This document shows positions 17,415 to 28,795 of a DNA stretch of 47,918 nt, in pieces. This DNA comes from Brenneria alni (lineage in GTDB: Bacteria > Pseudomonadota > Gammaproteobacteria > Enterobacterales > Enterobacteriaceae). The stretch covers positions 1-47,918 of the forward strand of contig NZ_MJLZ01000036.1 of NCBI RefSeq assembly GCF_003666245.1, in the 5' to 3' direction. Both the position numbers and the translations under genes were made by a program. The number at the start of each line of letters is the position of its first letter. Within the stretch, counting starts at the first letter, position 1. Below the pieces are notes generated by a model, which was not told the origin of the DNA, ran no database searches, and saw nothing but the letters and a program-made list of their open reading frames with translations.

Positions 17415-17674
17415 GTCAATAGCCTTTATAAAATATAAAATACCAAGCGACACTCATCCGTAAAAGTAATCATGGTGATGACGTTTTGACATCTCATCTG
17501 TACTGTTTATTTTTAATACAGATGAAAATATTGAGGTAAGCGGGTACAATCCGCTCCTTTGCCGGAATAGGTTCTGGTGCGTCAGTTTTTAATGGTGAAT
17601 GGCGAAAAATACCATATACCTTAAAATCAAAAAGTTACACCAAAAAGAACCAATAAATAGCCTAAAACAAGTAG

Positions 17675-18880
<1,206 letters not shown>

Positions 18881-18952
18881 TTATTCATCACGGTTGAGAT
18901 AACTATTCAGCGATGGTGATCATCCATCCCTTTTGGATAAACATCATCTACC

Positions 18953-18979
18953 AATACAGCGCAGATAATGCGCTGTATT
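18953..18979. terminator. Intrinsic terminator between obgE and dacB
   Basis: A perfect 10-bp stem AATACAGCGC (18953-18962) and GCGCTGTATT (18970-18979) lies between the convergent genes, ending three bases before the dacB stop codon. Flanking T content is modest, so termination may be partial. Confidence 0.65.
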
Positions 18980-18981
18980 AT

Positions 18982-20415
18982 TTAGTTATTTTGATAAATA
19001 TCCTTGTATAAGCGGCTTTCAAACCGTACTAGCGGGACGCGGCGTGAGCGTTGTTCTTGCGGTGGAACGGCATAACCGGAAAGGAACTGGACGAAGGCCA
19101 TCCGCTGACCGCTGGCCGTGGTGATAAATCCCGCCAGATTATAAACTCCTTGCAATGCGCCGGTTTTCGCAGAAACCTTGCCGTTTACGCCCGCTTCATG
19201 TAATCCCCCCCGATATCGTAGCGTGCCGTCATATCCGGCGAGCGGAAGCATCTCAATATAATTCAGTTCCTGATCGTGTTGGGCGATGTACTGCAACGCT
19301 TGCATCATGGTTGCGGGTGATATCAGGTTATGGCGGGACAGGCCGGAGCCATCGACAACGATGCTATTACCCAAATCAACCCCGGCTTTCTGGCGTAATA
19401 CCTGGCGCACTGCGTCGGCGCCAGCGCGCCAGGTGCCGGGAACATTGAATCGCTCATGCCCGATGGTGCGAAAAACGGTATCGGCAATCATATTATCGGA
19501 TTTCTTCAGCATGATGGTCAGCAGATCATGTAACGGTGCGGACTGGGTTTGCGCCAGCACACTGCCTGCGGTGCCTGGTTGAGTCTGACGGCGTAAGCTG
19601 CCCTTGAGCCTGATATCCGCCTGTAGCAGTTCATCTTTGACAATCGCACCGGCATAGCTGGCGCCATCCTGAATAGCAAAGGCCAGCGGCAGCGGGTCCG
19701 TGCGCTGAGTCAGGCAGCCTGTAAGCGTAAAGCGGTTCAGTTCTCCGGGTATCACATCCAGCTCGCAGTACTGCGCGTCGGGAGAGCCTTTGGCCAGCGT
19801 ACGTACCTCACTGAGCATTTGTACCGGGTAATACGACGCAACGCGGATAAACGCGTTGTCGCCTGCTTTGGGCGCGCTATAGAGCGAAATGGAGAAGCAG
19901 TTACGGTCGACGATTGCGGCGGCTGGCGGTGCGCTGAAACATTGGGTCATATCGTTCCAGGGCCAGCCGGGAGCTTTATCGTGGCTGGCGAAAACGGAGG
20001 TGTCGATCATCACATCCCCCGCAATTTCCTGCACACCGCGCTTTCTCAATTCCTGTACCATGTTGCGTATTTGCTGGCGTTTCAGAGTAGGATCGCCACT
20101 GAAGCGAACGATCAGGTTGCCGCGTAATATGCCGTTAGTAACCGGGCCGTGGCTTTCCATCGTGGTAACAAAGCGATAATCCGGCCCCAACTGAAGGAGC
20201 GCTGCCAGTGCGGTCAATACTTTTTGTGTACTGGCAGGGAGTGCCATTTGTTGACTGTTAAAAGCCATCGTCGGTGTGGCAGCCCCAATCTTTTGCACAA
20301 CCAGGGCCAGATTGGCGCCATCGGGTAAATATTGGGTATGATCTTCAATAGTTGCTGCATTGGCATACAGAACAAAAGCGCTGGCAAGTACGGGAATGAT
20401 CGATGAAAAACGCAT
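18982..20415 (-). CDS. dacB: D-alanyl-D-alanine carboxypeptidase/endopeptidase DacB (PBP4)
   Basis: This encodes 477 residues from the ATG at 20415 (MRFSSIIPVLASAF), the E. coli length; a start five codons earlier would spoil the signal peptide. Periplasmic PBP4 trims and cleaves peptide cross-links in peptidoglycan. The three penicillin-binding motifs are present: STQK (active-site Ser) in LPASTQKVLTAL, SDN in KKSDNMIAD, and KTG in SAKTGALQG. It is convergent with obgE and divergent from greA, as in E. coli. Confidence 0.96.
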   Translation of the reverse strand: MRFSSIIPVLASAFVLYANAATIEDHTQYLPDGANLALVVQKIGAATPTMAFNSQQMALPASTQKVLTALAALLQLGPDYRFVTTMESHGPVTNGILRGNLIVRFSGDPTLKRQQIRNMVQELRKRGVQEIAGDVMIDTSVFASHDKAPGWPWNDMTQCFSAPPAAAIVDRNCFSISLYSAPKAGDNAFIRVASYYPVQMLSEVRTLAKGSPDAQYCELDVIPGELNRFTLTGCLTQRTDPLPLAFAIQDGASYAGAIVKDELLQADIRLKGSLRRQTQPGTAGSVLAQTQSAPLHDLLTIMLKKSDNMIADTVFRTIGHERFNVPGTWRAGADAVRQVLRQKAGVDLGNSIVVDGSGLSRHNLISPATMMQALQYIAQHDQELNYIEMLPLAGYDGTLRYRGGLHEAGVNGKVSAKTGALQGVYNLAGFITTASGQRMAFVQFLSGYAVPPQEQRSRRVPLVRFESRLYKDIYQNN

Positions 20416-20681
20416 AATCTCAGCTAACAACAGGGTAACGTGTGGTCATACTACGGCGCAACAAGGTCTAAAGTAAACGATGACCCTCATGGAACTCTGG
20501 GTTAAAATACGTATCAAAATGCAAAATCGCTTCTGGCCTGGGAAATTTGTTCCGGGGCTGGTTACTTTTGTTTAATTGCCAGAAAGCACTGGCATGAATA
20601 GCTACTCCGTCGTATTTGATTGTTAATGCGTCAGGATGACGATTATTTGAGTCGAACGGATTTTTTAGAGGTAAAGATAAT

Positions 20682-21158
20682 ATGAAACAATTTCCGATGA
20701 CGTTGCGTGGTGCCGAAAAATTACGCGAAGAACTGGATTTTTTAAAGAGTGTACGCCGGCCGGAAATTATCGCCGCGATCGCTGAAGCCCGTGAACACGG
20801 CGACCTGAAAGAAAATGCGGAATACCACGCTGCGCGCGAGCAGCAAGGCTTTTGTGAAGGACGTATTCAGGACATTGAAGCCAAACTTTCCAATGCTCAG
20901 GTCATTGATGTGACCAAAATGGCGGTAACAGGGCGTGTCATTTTTGGCTCGACGGTTACGATCATGAATCTGGACAGTGAAGAACAACAAACGTATCGAA
21001 TTGTGGGCGACGATGAGGCGGATTTTAAACAAAATCTGATTTCTGTTAACTCGCCTATTGCGCGTGGACTGATAGGCAAAGAGCAGGATGACATTGTGGT
21101 TATCAGTACGCCGGGCGGTGATGTCGAGTATGAGATCCTGAAAGTTGAATACCTGTAA
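20682..21158 (+). CDS. greA: Transcription elongation factor GreA
   Basis: This encodes 158 residues, as in E. coli. GreA reactivates backtracked RNA polymerase by stimulating transcript cleavage through its coiled coil. The coiled-coil tip acidic residues lie in [19 protein letters not shown], and the C-terminal domain has [11 protein letters not shown] and [11 protein letters not shown]. The ribosome binding site TAGAGGTAAAG precedes the start. Confidence 0.98.
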   Translation: MKQFPMTLRGAEKLREELDFLKSVRRPEIIAAIAEAREHGDLKENAEYHAAREQQGFCEGRIQDIEAKLSNAQVIDVTKMAVTGRVIFGSTVTIMNLDSEEQQTYRIVGDDEADFKQNLISVNSPIARGLIGKEQDDIVVISTPGGDVEYEILKVEYL

Positions 21159-21205
21159 ACTTTGTTGCATTGATGAATAATACAGCAAAGTTTGTAAAGA
21201 AAAGA

Positions 21206-21227
21206 AAAAGGCCGCTTGCGGCCTTTT
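21206..21227. terminator. Bidirectional intrinsic terminator between greA and yhbY
   Basis: AAAAGGCCGC (21206-21215), TT, GCGGCCTTTT (21218-21227): a perfect 10-bp palindrome with A and T flanks, serving the two convergent genes. Confidence 0.88.
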
Positions 21228-21286
21228 CTCTCACAGACAGGCGTGGCACCTTTCCGTTAAAACAGAGTATCTTGAAATAAAAAGTG

Positions 21287-21580
21287 TTATCGTGGTAACA
21301 CAATTTTACGTTCTTTCGCAGGACGATAAAGCACCAGCGTATGCCCGATAACCTGAACGTTACTGGCTCCGGTTTCGCGAACAATAGCGTCAACAATCAA
21401 AGCCTTGGTTTCTCGTTCTTCGGTAGTGACTTTCACTTTGATCAGTTCGTGATGTTCCAATGCCTGCTCGATCTCAGCCAGAACACCTTCGGTGAGGCCG
21501 TTATTGCCCAGCATGACAACCGGTTTTAACGGATGTGCCAGACCTTTCAGGTGTTGTTTTTGTTTATTACTTAGGTTCAT
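21287..21580 (-). CDS. yhbY: CRM-domain RNA-binding protein YhbY
   Basis: This encodes 97 residues, as in E. coli. MNLSNKQKQHLKGLAHPLKP and the GNNGLT loop identify the CRM domain, which associates with pre-50S ribosomal particles. It is divergent from rlmE and convergent with greA, the standard enterobacterial arrangement. Confidence 0.96.
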   Translation of the reverse strand: MNLSNKQKQHLKGLAHPLKPVVMLGNNGLTEGVLAEIEQALEHHELIKVKVTTEERETKALIVDAIVRETGASNVQVIGHTLVLYRPAKERKIVLPR

Positions 21581-21723
21581 TGTCTTTTTTGCTTAGGTTG
21601 GGATTGAAAACGGTTCATTCTACCGCCATCTCATGATTATAACCAATTTGGCTGTGCTGATTGGCTGTATGTGAGAAGTTTCTCCCCTCCGAGAGCGCCT
21701 TACTAAGAATAGTTGGAAAATAG

Positions 21724-22353
21724 ATGGCTAATAAAAAGCGTTCTGCAAGTTCCAGTCGCTGGTTGCAGGAACACTTTAGCGATAAATATGTGCAACAGGC
21801 GCAGAAAAAAGGGCTCCGCTCCCGAGCTTGGTTTAAACTTGATGAAATACAACAGAGCGACAAACTGTTTAAACCCGGTATGACGGTGGTTGATTTAGGT
21901 GCGGCCCCCGGTGGCTGGTCGCAGTATGTTGTGACGCAGATTGGCGGTAAGGGGCGCATCATCGCCTGTGATATTCTACCGATGGATCCTATTGTTGGTG
22001 TTGATTTCCTGCAAGGGGATTTTCGTGATGAGTTAGTTCTTCAAGCGCTGCTTGAAAGAGTCGGGGGCAACAAAGTTCAGGTAGTGATGTCTGACATGGC
22101 TCCGAACATGAGTGGTACACCAGCAGTTGATATTCCGAAATCGATGTATCTGGTTGAGTTAGCACTTGGTATGTGTCGGGATGTATTAGCGCCAGGAGGA
22201 AGTTTCCTGGTAAAAGTGTTTCAGGGAGAAGGTTTTGATGAATACCTGCGGGAAATTCGCTCCCTGTTTACGAAGGTTAAGATTCGTAAGCCAGACGCTT
22301 CGCGTGCCAGGTCTCGTGAAGTGTATATCGTAGCGACAGGGCGCAAACTGTAG
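21724..22353 (+). CDS. rlmE: 23S rRNA 2'-O-ribose U2552 methyltransferase RlmE (FtsJ)
   Basis: This encodes 209 residues, as in E. coli. It methylates U2552 of 23S rRNA in the late 50S particle. The SAM motif is [13 protein letters not shown]. The catalytic K-D-K-E set is visible: Lys in [10 protein letters not shown], Asp in [10 protein letters not shown], Lys in [15 protein letters not shown] and Glu in SREVYIVA. It is followed after 47 bases by ftsH, with which it forms an operon in E. coli. Confidence 0.97.
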   Translation: MANKKRSASSSRWLQEHFSDKYVQQAQKKGLRSRAWFKLDEIQQSDKLFKPGMTVVDLGAAPGGWSQYVVTQIGGKGRIIACDILPMDPIVGVDFLQGDFRDELVLQALLERVGGNKVQVVMSDMAPNMSGTPAVDIPKSMYLVELALGMCRDVLAPGGSFLVKVFQGEGFDEYLREIRSLFTKVKIRKPDASRARSREVYIVATGRKL

Positions 22354-22400
22354 TACCCTAACGCTGTTTTTTAACACAGTTGTAATATGAGGTTAATCCC

Positions 22401-24344
22401 TTGAGTGACATGGCGAAAAACCTGATCCTCTGGTTAGTCATCGCAGTGGTGTTGATGTCTGTTTTCCAGAGCTTTGGGCCCAGCGAGTCAAATGGCCGTA
22501 GGGTGGATTATTCAACCTTCTTGACTGAAGTGAATCAGGATCAGGTCCGTGAAGCACGTATTAACGGGCGTGAGATCAGTGTTATCAAAAAAGATAGCAA
22601 CAGATACACGACTTATATTCCTGTCAACGATCCCAAGCTACTGGATAACCTGCTAACGAAGAATGTGAAAGTCGTTGGTGAGCCACCGGAAGAGCCGAGT
22701 TTGCTGGCTTCTATCTTTATTTCCTGGTTCCCAATGCTGCTACTGATTGGTGTCTGGATCTTCTTCATGCGTCAAATGCAAGGTGGTGGCGGTAAAGGCG
22801 CCATGTCCTTTGGCAAGAGCAAAGCGCGTATGCTGACGGAAGATCAGATCAAAACGACTTTTGCCGACGTTGCCGGTTGTGACGAAGCAAAAGAAGAAGT
22901 AAGCGAACTGGTCGAATATCTACGTGAACCGAGCCGTTTCCAGAAGTTGGGCGGCAAGATACCGAAAGGCATTCTGATGGTCGGCCCGCCAGGGACAGGT
23001 AAAACGCTGCTGGCAAAAGCGATCGCCGGTGAAGCAAAAGTGCCTTTCTTTACCATTTCCGGTTCAGACTTTGTTGAAATGTTCGTCGGTGTGGGTGCGT
23101 CCCGCGTGCGCGACATGTTTGAGCAGGCAAAGAAAGCCGCGCCTTGTATTATCTTCATCGATGAAATCGATGCGGTTGGTCGTCAGCGTGGCGCTGGTCT
23201 GGGCGGTGGTCACGATGAACGTGAACAAACCCTGAACCAGATGCTGGTTGAGATGGATGGCTTTGAAGGCAACGAGGGCATCATTGTTATCGCGGCAACT
23301 AACCGTCCTGATGTTCTTGACCCTGCGTTACTGCGTCCGGGCCGGTTCGACCGTCAGGTCGTGGTGGGTTTGCCGGATGTTCGTGGCCGTGAGCAGATCC
23401 TGAAGGTGCATATGCGCCGCGTGCCTTTATCTCCAGATGTTGATGCCTCTGTTATTGCTCGGGGTACGCCTGGTTTCTCTGGTGCTGATTTGGCTAACCT
23501 GGTCAACGAAGCCGCGCTGTTCGCCGCCCGTGGTAACAAACGAGTGGTGTCGATGGTTGAGTTTGAGAAAGCTAAAGATAAGATCATGATGGGTGCGGAA
23601 CGCCGTTCTATGGTGATGACGGAACAGCAGAAAGAGTCAACGGCTTATCATGAAGCAGGACATGCGATTATTGGCCGCCTGGTGCCTGAGCATGACCCGG
23701 TACATAAAGTGACGATTATTCCACGTGGCCGGGCATTAGGGGTGACATTCTTCCTGCCCGAAGGTGATGCCATCAGCGCCAGCCGTCGGAAACTGGAAAG
23801 TCAGATTTCTACCTTATATGGTGGTCGTCTGGCTGAAGAAATTATTTACGGTGTGGAAAAAGTATCGACCGGTGCGTCAAACGATATCAAAGTAGCGACG
23901 TCTATTGCGCGTAACATGGTAACGCAGTGGGGCTTTTCCGAGAAACTCGGCCCGTTGCTGTATGCAGAGGAAGACGGCGAAGTGTTCCTGGGGCGTTCCG
24001 TGGCTAAAGCCAAACATATGTCTGATGAAACGGCCAGGATCATTGATCAGGAGGTTAAATCCCTGATTGAGCGTAATTATCAACGTGCCCGTGAATTACT
24101 GATGGCAAATATGGATATCCTTCATTCAATGAAGGATGCGTTGATGAAATATGAAACCATTGATGCGCCTCAGATTGACGACTTGATGTCGCGTAAAGAT
24201 GTTCGCCCGCCAGCCGGTTGGGAAGAGCAAAGCTCGGATAGCAATTCTGGTAATGGTGGTTCGCCTAAGGCGCCGACGCCGGTTGATGAACCCCGCACGC
24301 CAAATCCGGGTAACACGATGTCTGAGCAGTTAGGCGAGAAATAA
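22401..24344 (+). CDS. ftsH: ATP-dependent zinc metalloprotease FtsH
   Basis: This encodes 647 residues if started at the TTG at 22401, or 644 from the ATG at 22410. The ribosome binding site TGAGG (22388-22392) is 8 bases from the TTG but 17 from the ATG, which favours the TTG. FtsH is the membrane-anchored AAA+ protease that degrades LpxC, sigma-32 and misassembled membrane proteins. Two transmembrane segments flank a periplasmic domain. Walker A is GPPGTGKT, Walker [12 protein letters not shown], the second region of homology [18 protein letters not shown], and the zinc site HEAGH. Downstream is a strong terminator before folP. Confidence 0.98.
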   Translation: MSDMAKNLILWLVIAVVLMSVFQSFGPSESNGRRVDYSTFLTEVNQDQVREARINGREISVIKKDSNRYTTYIPVNDPKLLDNLLTKNVKVVGEPPEEPSLLASIFISWFPMLLLIGVWIFFMRQMQGGGGKGAMSFGKSKARMLTEDQIKTTFADVAGCDEAKEEVSELVEYLREPSRFQKLGGKIPKGILMVGPPGTGKTLLAKAIAGEAKVPFFTISGSDFVEMFVGVGASRVRDMFEQAKKAAPCIIFIDEIDAVGRQRGAGLGGGHDEREQTLNQMLVEMDGFEGNEGIIVIAATNRPDVLDPALLRPGRFDRQVVVGLPDVRGREQILKVHMRRVPLSPDVDASVIARGTPGFSGADLANLVNEAALFAARGNKRVVSMVEFEKAKDKIMMGAERRSMVMTEQQKESTAYHEAGHAIIGRLVPEHDPVHKVTIIPRGRALGVTFFLPEGDAISASRRKLESQISTLYGGRLAEEIIYGVEKVSTGASNDIKVATSIARNMVTQWGFSEKLGPLLYAEEDGEVFLGRSVAKAKHMSDETARIIDQEVKSLIERNYQRARELLMANMDILHSMKDALMKYETIDAPQIDDLMSRKDVRPPAGWEEQSSDSNSGNGGSPKAPTPVDEPRTPNPGNTMSEQLGEK

Positions 24345-24384
24345 ATTCGTCGGTGCCTAATCGCATTGCCCGTTGCTGTTCCTC

Positions 24385-24412
24385 AAACCCCGGACTTGTC
24401 CGGGGTTTTTTA
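24385..24412 (+). terminator. Intrinsic terminator after ftsH
   Basis: AAACCCCGGAC (24385-24395) pairs with GTCCGGGGTTT around a TT loop, followed by more T residues. It would reduce ftsH read-through into folP-glmM. Confidence 0.88.
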
Positions 24413-24469
24413 CTGAATGGTGTGTGGGGATAAGTTTTAAAACAGATCAACGATTTTGAAGGAAAAATC

Positions 24470-25303
24470 ATGCAATTGAGTGCCAGAGGAGCAACCCTGG
24501 ATCTTTCTTGTCCCAACGTTATGGGAATTCTCAACGTCACTCCCGATTCATTTTCTGATGGCGGCAAACATAACACGCTGGATACGGCGCTGTTTCATGC
24601 TCAGGAGATGATTGTCGCTGGCGCCACACTGATTGATATTGGGGGAGAGTCAACCCGTCCCGGTGCGGATGAAGTCAGCACGGCGGAAGAACTGGATCGC
24701 GTGGTTCCTGTCGTTGAAGCGTTGTCTCAGCGTTTTGATACATGGATTTCTGTCGATACCTCAAAGCCTGAAGTAATCACGGCTGCGGCGCAAGCGGGCG
24801 CTCACTTAATCAATGATATTCGCTCGCTGCAAGAACCAGGGGCGTTAGAAGCCGCCGCTGCAACCGGGCTGCCGGTTTGCCTGATGCATATGCAGGGGTT
24901 GCCAAAAACAATGCAGCATAATCCACACTATGATGACCTGATGTCAGAGATTGGGGATTTTTTGCAGCGGCAGATCGATCGTTGCATGAACGGCAATATT
25001 CCGAAAAGTAAGCTATTGCTCGATCCCGGATTCGGCTTTGGTAAAAATCTGGCACATAATTATGCGCTTCTGGCCCGTTTGAGCGAATTACACCGTTTCG
25101 GATTGCCTCTGCTGGTCGGAATGTCCAGAAAATCCATGATCGGACAATTGCTCAAGGCGCCCCCCGCGCAACGGGTACAGGGCAGTGTGGCGTGCGCGGT
25201 GATTGCAGCCATGCAAGGTGCGCAAATTATTCGTGTTCATGACGTAAAAGAAACGGTAGATGCGATGCGCATTGTTGAGGCCACTCTTTCAGCGAAGGAA
25301 TAA
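24470..25303 (+). CDS. folP: Dihydropteroate synthase FolP
   Basis: This encodes 277 residues, slightly shorter than the 282 of E. coli. It condenses para-aminobenzoate with dihydropterin pyrophosphate and is the sulfonamide target. Motifs are [29 protein letters not shown], the DPGFGFGK loop, and [10 protein letters not shown] near the substrate site. Ribosome binding site AAGGAAAAA; glmM follows after 8 bases, so they are co-transcribed. Confidence 0.97.
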   Translation: MQLSARGATLDLSCPNVMGILNVTPDSFSDGGKHNTLDTALFHAQEMIVAGATLIDIGGESTRPGADEVSTAEELDRVVPVVEALSQRFDTWISVDTSKPEVITAAAQAGAHLINDIRSLQEPGALEAAAATGLPVCLMHMQGLPKTMQHNPHYDDLMSEIGDFLQRQIDRCMNGNIPKSKLLLDPGFGFGKNLAHNYALLARLSELHRFGLPLLVGMSRKSMIGQLLKAPPAQRVQGSVACAVIAAMQGAQIIRVHDVKETVDAMRIVEATLSAKE

Positions 25304-25311
25304 AAACTATT

Positions 25312-26649
25312 ATGAGTAACCGTAAATATTTTGGGACCGATGGTGTTCGGGGTAAGGTTGGTGACAGTCCAATTACCCCCGATTTTGTGCTGAAACTTGG
25401 CTGGGCTGCGGGCAAGGTTCTGGCACGACACGGCTCTCGTAAAATTATCATCGGTAAAGACACCCGAATTTCCGGTTATATGTTGGAATCTGCGCTAGAA
25501 GCCGGGTTGGCGGCGGCGGGATTGTCCGCCTCTTTTACCGGCCCGATGCCGACGCCGGCTGTTGCTTATCTGACCCGTACCTTCAGAGCAGAAGCCGGTA
25601 TTGTCATTTCTGCTTCGCACAATCCTTATTATGATAACGGAATTAAATTCTTCTCTATTGACGGCACTAAATTGCCTGACGAAGTGGAAGAAGCGATCGA
25701 GGCTGAATTGGATAAACCGCTGACATGCGTTGAATCGGCGGAACTGGGTAAAGCGAATCGCATTGTGGATGCAGCCGGGCGTTATATTGAGTTTTGTAAG
25801 GGAACGTTCCCAAGTGAACTGAGCCTTAATGGTCTGAAAATAGTGGTCGACTGTGCGAATGGCGCAACGTATCACATTGCCCCCAGCGTATTACGTGAAC
25901 TGGGCGCCAAAGTTATCTCCATTGGCTGTGAGCCAGATGGCATGAACATCAATGAAGAATGTGGCGCGACCGATGTAAGACAGCTACAGGCGCGTGTCCT
26001 GGCCGAAAAAGCCGATGTTGGGCTGGCATTTGACGGTGATGGCGATCGGTTAATCATGGTTGATCATCTTGGTAACAAAGTCGACGGCGATCAGATTCTG
26101 TATATCATCGCTCGTGAAGGTTTACGCCAGGGGCAGTTGCGCGGCGGCGCGGTAGGCACACTGATGAGCAATATGGGATTGGAGCTTGCTTTGAAGCAAC
26201 TGGGTATTCCGTTTGCTCGCGCCAAAGTCGGCGATCGTTATGTATTGGAAATGATGCAGGCCAAAGGCTGGCGTATTGGTGCGGAAAACTCTGGTCATGT
26301 GATTCTCCTGGATAAAACGACGACGGGTGACGGGATTATCGCTGGTTTGCAAGTCCTTACTGCGATAGTCAGGAACCATATGAGTCTGCATGACCTGTGT
26401 AGCGGCATGAGGCTTTTCCCACAGATTCTGATTAACGTCCGTTTCTCAGGTGAGACTAATCCTCTTGAAGATAAGACGGTTCAACAAATAACACAGGATG
26501 TTGAGAAAGAGCTGACGGGCCGGGGACGGGTATTACTGAGAAAATCAGGAACTGAGCCGCTTATTCGCGTAATGGTTGAAGGCGAGAATGAAGCTACGGT
26601 CACAGAGTTGGCTAATCAGATCGCCGACGCAGTAAAAGCAGTGGATTAA
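25312..26649 (+). CDS. glmM: Phosphoglucosamine mutase GlmM
   Basis: This encodes 445 residues, as in E. coli. It converts glucosamine-6-phosphate to glucosamine-1-phosphate for peptidoglycan and lipopolysaccharide precursors. The catalytic phosphoserine is Ser102 in [14 protein letters not shown], the metal-binding loop is DGDGDR, the sugar-binding loop is GAENSGH and the phosphate-binding loop [12 protein letters not shown]. It follows folP closely and ends at a terminator. Confidence 0.98.
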   Translation: MSNRKYFGTDGVRGKVGDSPITPDFVLKLGWAAGKVLARHGSRKIIIGKDTRISGYMLESALEAGLAAAGLSASFTGPMPTPAVAYLTRTFRAEAGIVISASHNPYYDNGIKFFSIDGTKLPDEVEEAIEAELDKPLTCVESAELGKANRIVDAAGRYIEFCKGTFPSELSLNGLKIVVDCANGATYHIAPSVLRELGAKVISIGCEPDGMNINEECGATDVRQLQARVLAEKADVGLAFDGDGDRLIMVDHLGNKVDGDQILYIIAREGLRQGQLRGGAVGTLMSNMGLELALKQLGIPFARAKVGDRYVLEMMQAKGWRIGAENSGHVILLDKTTTGDGIIAGLQVLTAIVRNHMSLHDLCSGMRLFPQILINVRFSGETNPLEDKTVQQITQDVEKELTGRGRVLLRKSGTEPLIRVMVEGENEATVTELANQIADAVKAVD

Positions 26650-26668
26650 TACTCTTTAAACCAAGCCT

Positions 26669-26717
26669 GCATTAGCCAGCAATGACTGAACGGCCACTCT
26701 GGCAATGCGGCTTTTTT
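26669..26717 (+). terminator. Intrinsic terminator after glmM
   Basis: GCATT and GCCAG (26669-26679, one bulged A) pair with CTGGC and AATGC (26699-26708). The loop is about 19 bases and a six-T run follows at 26712-26717. Confidence 0.7.
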
Positions 26718-26740
26718 CAAAATTACCAGCCTTTACTCTT

Positions 26741-27005
26741 TATTTGATTAATTACGATCTAACCATTAATAATCAAATAGATATGCTATTCTTCTGTGGT
26801 TGTATACTAAAAGCCGCTGTTTTTTTCTTCAATCAGTAAATGGCGGCTAAATTACCCTTGCGTACGCTACAGCCTTTGGTTAGTATTCAGACCCGCTTAA
26901 TGAGCGGATGAGAGTTTTCATTCAGTTTGGCGGATTGCACGCGGTTTTTACCGCAAGAATATAAAATCTCCATAAATTATGGGGAAAACGGTTACAGGTA
27001 CAACT
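26741..27005 (+). promoter_or_regulatory. secG leader region with an inverted repeat
   Basis: About 265 bases precede secG with no gene. A perfect 10-bp inverted repeat, TATTTGATTA (26741-26750) and TAATCAAATA (26770-26779), lies near its start. A possible -10 (TATACT) follows about 30 bases later. A GCGGT/ACCGC hairpin (about 26941-26954) sits close to the gene. The roles are inferred from position only. Confidence 0.45.
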
Positions 27006-27332
27006 ATGTACGAAGCTCTTTTAGTGATTTTCCTGTTGATAGCGATCGGGCTGGTTGCCTTGATTATGCTGCAACAAGGCAAAGGTGCTGATATGGGAGC
27101 CTCGTTCGGAGCAGGTGCTTCTGCCACTTTGTTCGGTTCGAGCGGCTCCGGAAATTTCATGACTCGCATGACGGCGGTATTGGCGACATTGTTCTTCATT
27201 ATCAGTCTGGTGCTGGGCAACATGAGTTCGCAGCAGAGCAAGAAAGGCGGAGAGTGGGATAACCTGAGCCAGCCTGAGAAAGCAGAGCAGACCGCAACGC
27301 CTGCCGCGCCTGCGAGCGATATTCCCAAGTAA
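27006..27332 (+). CDS. secG: Protein translocase subunit SecG
   Basis: This encodes 108 residues from the ATG at 27006 (MYEALLVIFLLIAIGLVALIML); the longer frame from 26979 adds a polar stretch before the first membrane segment and is rejected. Two transmembrane helices are separated by the cytoplasmic GKGADMGASFGAGASATLFG loop conserved in SecG. It forms SecYEG with SecY and SecE. It is followed by leuU, as in E. coli. Confidence 0.97.
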   Translation: MYEALLVIFLLIAIGLVALIMLQQGKGADMGASFGAGASATLFGSSGSGNFMTRMTAVLATLFFIISLVLGNMSSQQSKKGGEWDNLSQPEKAEQTATPAAPASDIPK

Positions 27333-27398
27333 TCGTCTTAAAAAGCAGTATTAACACAGCAGCCACTGCCGTTGCTGTGTTACAGCAGTAATTGTGAT

Positions 27399-27485
27399 GC
27401 CGAGGTGGTGGAATTGGTAGACACGCTACCTTGAGGTGGTAGTGCCCGATTGGGCTTACGGGTTCAAGTCCCGTCCTCGGTACCA
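27399..27485 (+). tRNA. leuU: tRNA-Leu (anticodon GAG)
   Basis: An 87-base class II tRNA with a long variable arm and encoded CCA. Acceptor GCCGAGG, D-arm with GGAATTGGTAGAC, anticodon stem CTACC/GGTAG with loop TTGAGGT (GAG), T-arm GGGTTCAAGTCCC. It is nearly identical to E. coli leuU, as I recall it, and sits in the same place after secG. Confidence 0.96.
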
Positions 27486-27495
27486 ATACAAAATC

Positions 27496-27524
27496 AATAG
27501 ACGTCAACCGACGTCTATTTTTTT
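27496..27524 (+). terminator. Intrinsic terminator after leuU
   Basis: AATAGACGTC (27496-27505), AACC loop, GACGTCTATT (27510-27519) and a T-run. It ends the secG-leuU unit; in E. coli transcription units continue nearby with metY-nusA, which are absent here. Confidence 0.85.
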
Positions 27525-27642
27525 ATCTCAACCCCACGAATTTACTGACTTTCCCTTCTTTTCAGCCTCTGGTTCTCGTTCACTATTCGTGCGAAACTCA
27601 AGCTGTGCCTGTCTGAATATTGCAGTAAGCACTCACTAGTTT

Positions 27643-28659
27643 TTATAGGCGAACCAGTTGTTTACCCAAATGTTTACCGTTCAATATATCGATGAAAGCC
27701 TGAGGCGCATTTTCCAGCCCGTCAGTGATGGTTTCCCGGTATTTCAATGCTCCTTTCTCAACAGCACGCAATAGCCAGCTATCCGCTTCGGCATAATCTT
27801 TAAACCATTCCGTTACCAGGAAAAAACGGCTTAGTGGCGCACCGGGCAGCGAGGCAAAAAAGTCTGCCGGACCGGAAACATCAACCTCCGTTCCCTGATT
27901 GTAATGTGCCGCATTGCCGCAGATAGGCACCCGTGCGCCCTCGTTAAGCAGTTTGGCGACAAACAAGGAAACCCGGCCACCCACATTTTCAAAATAGATA
28001 TCAATACCATTGGGACAAGCGGCGCGAAGATCGCAATTCAAATCGTCTTTCTTGTAATTGAGACAGGCATCGAACCCCAACGTATCGACAACGTAGTGAC
28101 ATTTTTCCTCACTGCCGGCCAGGCCAACGACCCGGCATCCAGACAGCTTTCCCAACTGCCCGACGACCGCTCCCACCGCCCCCGAAGCTGCGGATACCAC
28201 CAGTGTTTCTCCCTCCTGGGGTTTGGCAATTTTATTCATTCCAAAATAGGCTGAACGCCCTGGCGTGCCCACCGCGCCCAGAAAAATAGACGGCGACAGC
28301 GATGTCGGCCGTACCTGATGGGTTATAAAGTCCTGTGAACCGCCGACATAGTATTTCTGCCAACCAGAGAATGTGAATACACAATCTCCGACCGCAAACC
28401 GAGGGTTGCTCGTCGCCACGACATAGCCTATCGTCTCTCCCTGGATAACCTCTCCCAGTTTGATCGGGCTGACATAAGCCGTATTTCTATTGAGGCGGGG
28501 CCGGGTATACAGATCAATAGATAGCCATTTATTTTCCACCAGATATTCGCCAGGCTGTAATGCCGCGATCGGGCTTTGTTCCAGCCTGAAATCATTTAAC
28601 TGCGCGGGACCGTCAGGGTGGCGATTCAAGACAATGGATTTATTTTCAAACTGATTCAT
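27643..28659 (-). CDS. NADPH-dependent enone/alkenal reductase-like MDR oxidoreductase
   Basis: This encodes 338 residues of the zinc-free medium-chain dehydrogenase/reductase group that includes E. coli CurA and mammalian leukotriene B4 12-hydroxydehydrogenase. Segments are LSIDLYTRPRLN, the nucleotide-binding SAASGAVGAVVGQLGKLSGCRVVG, CLNYKK, IDIYFENVGG and ICGNAAHYN. These enzymes reduce the C=C bond of alpha,beta-unsaturated carbonyls using NADPH. The ribosome binding site GAGGAGGA lies before the start. It is the last gene of the minus-strand series led by the NRPS-PKS genes; a role in the pathway (trans reduction or self-protection) is possible but unproven. Confidence 0.85.
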   Translation of the reverse strand: MNQFENKSIVLNRHPDGPAQLNDFRLEQSPIAALQPGEYLVENKWLSIDLYTRPRLNRNTAYVSPIKLGEVIQGETIGYVVATSNPRFAVGDCVFTFSGWQKYYVGGSQDFITHQVRPTSLSPSIFLGAVGTPGRSAYFGMNKIAKPQEGETLVVSAASGAVGAVVGQLGKLSGCRVVGLAGSEEKCHYVVDTLGFDACLNYKKDDLNCDLRAACPNGIDIYFENVGGRVSLFVAKLLNEGARVPICGNAAHYNQGTEVDVSGPADFFASLPGAPLSRFFLVTEWFKDYAEADSWLLRAVEKGALKYRETITDGLENAPQAFIDILNGKHLGKQLVRL

Positions 28660-28795
28660 AACATTCCTCCTCTATCATGAGATACCCGCCCACCCGGGCT
28701 GTAGACCGGCTCTGCGGCGTTTGCTTTGCTGAAATGCGCAGGATGGTAGGTAGCTATCGTTATTAAGGCGCTGAATATTTTTTACTCAGGCGTGT

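Noticed and set aside
27436-27639. Open frame starting inside tRNA-Leu
   Set aside because: It overlaps the tRNA and its terminator and has no ribosome binding site.
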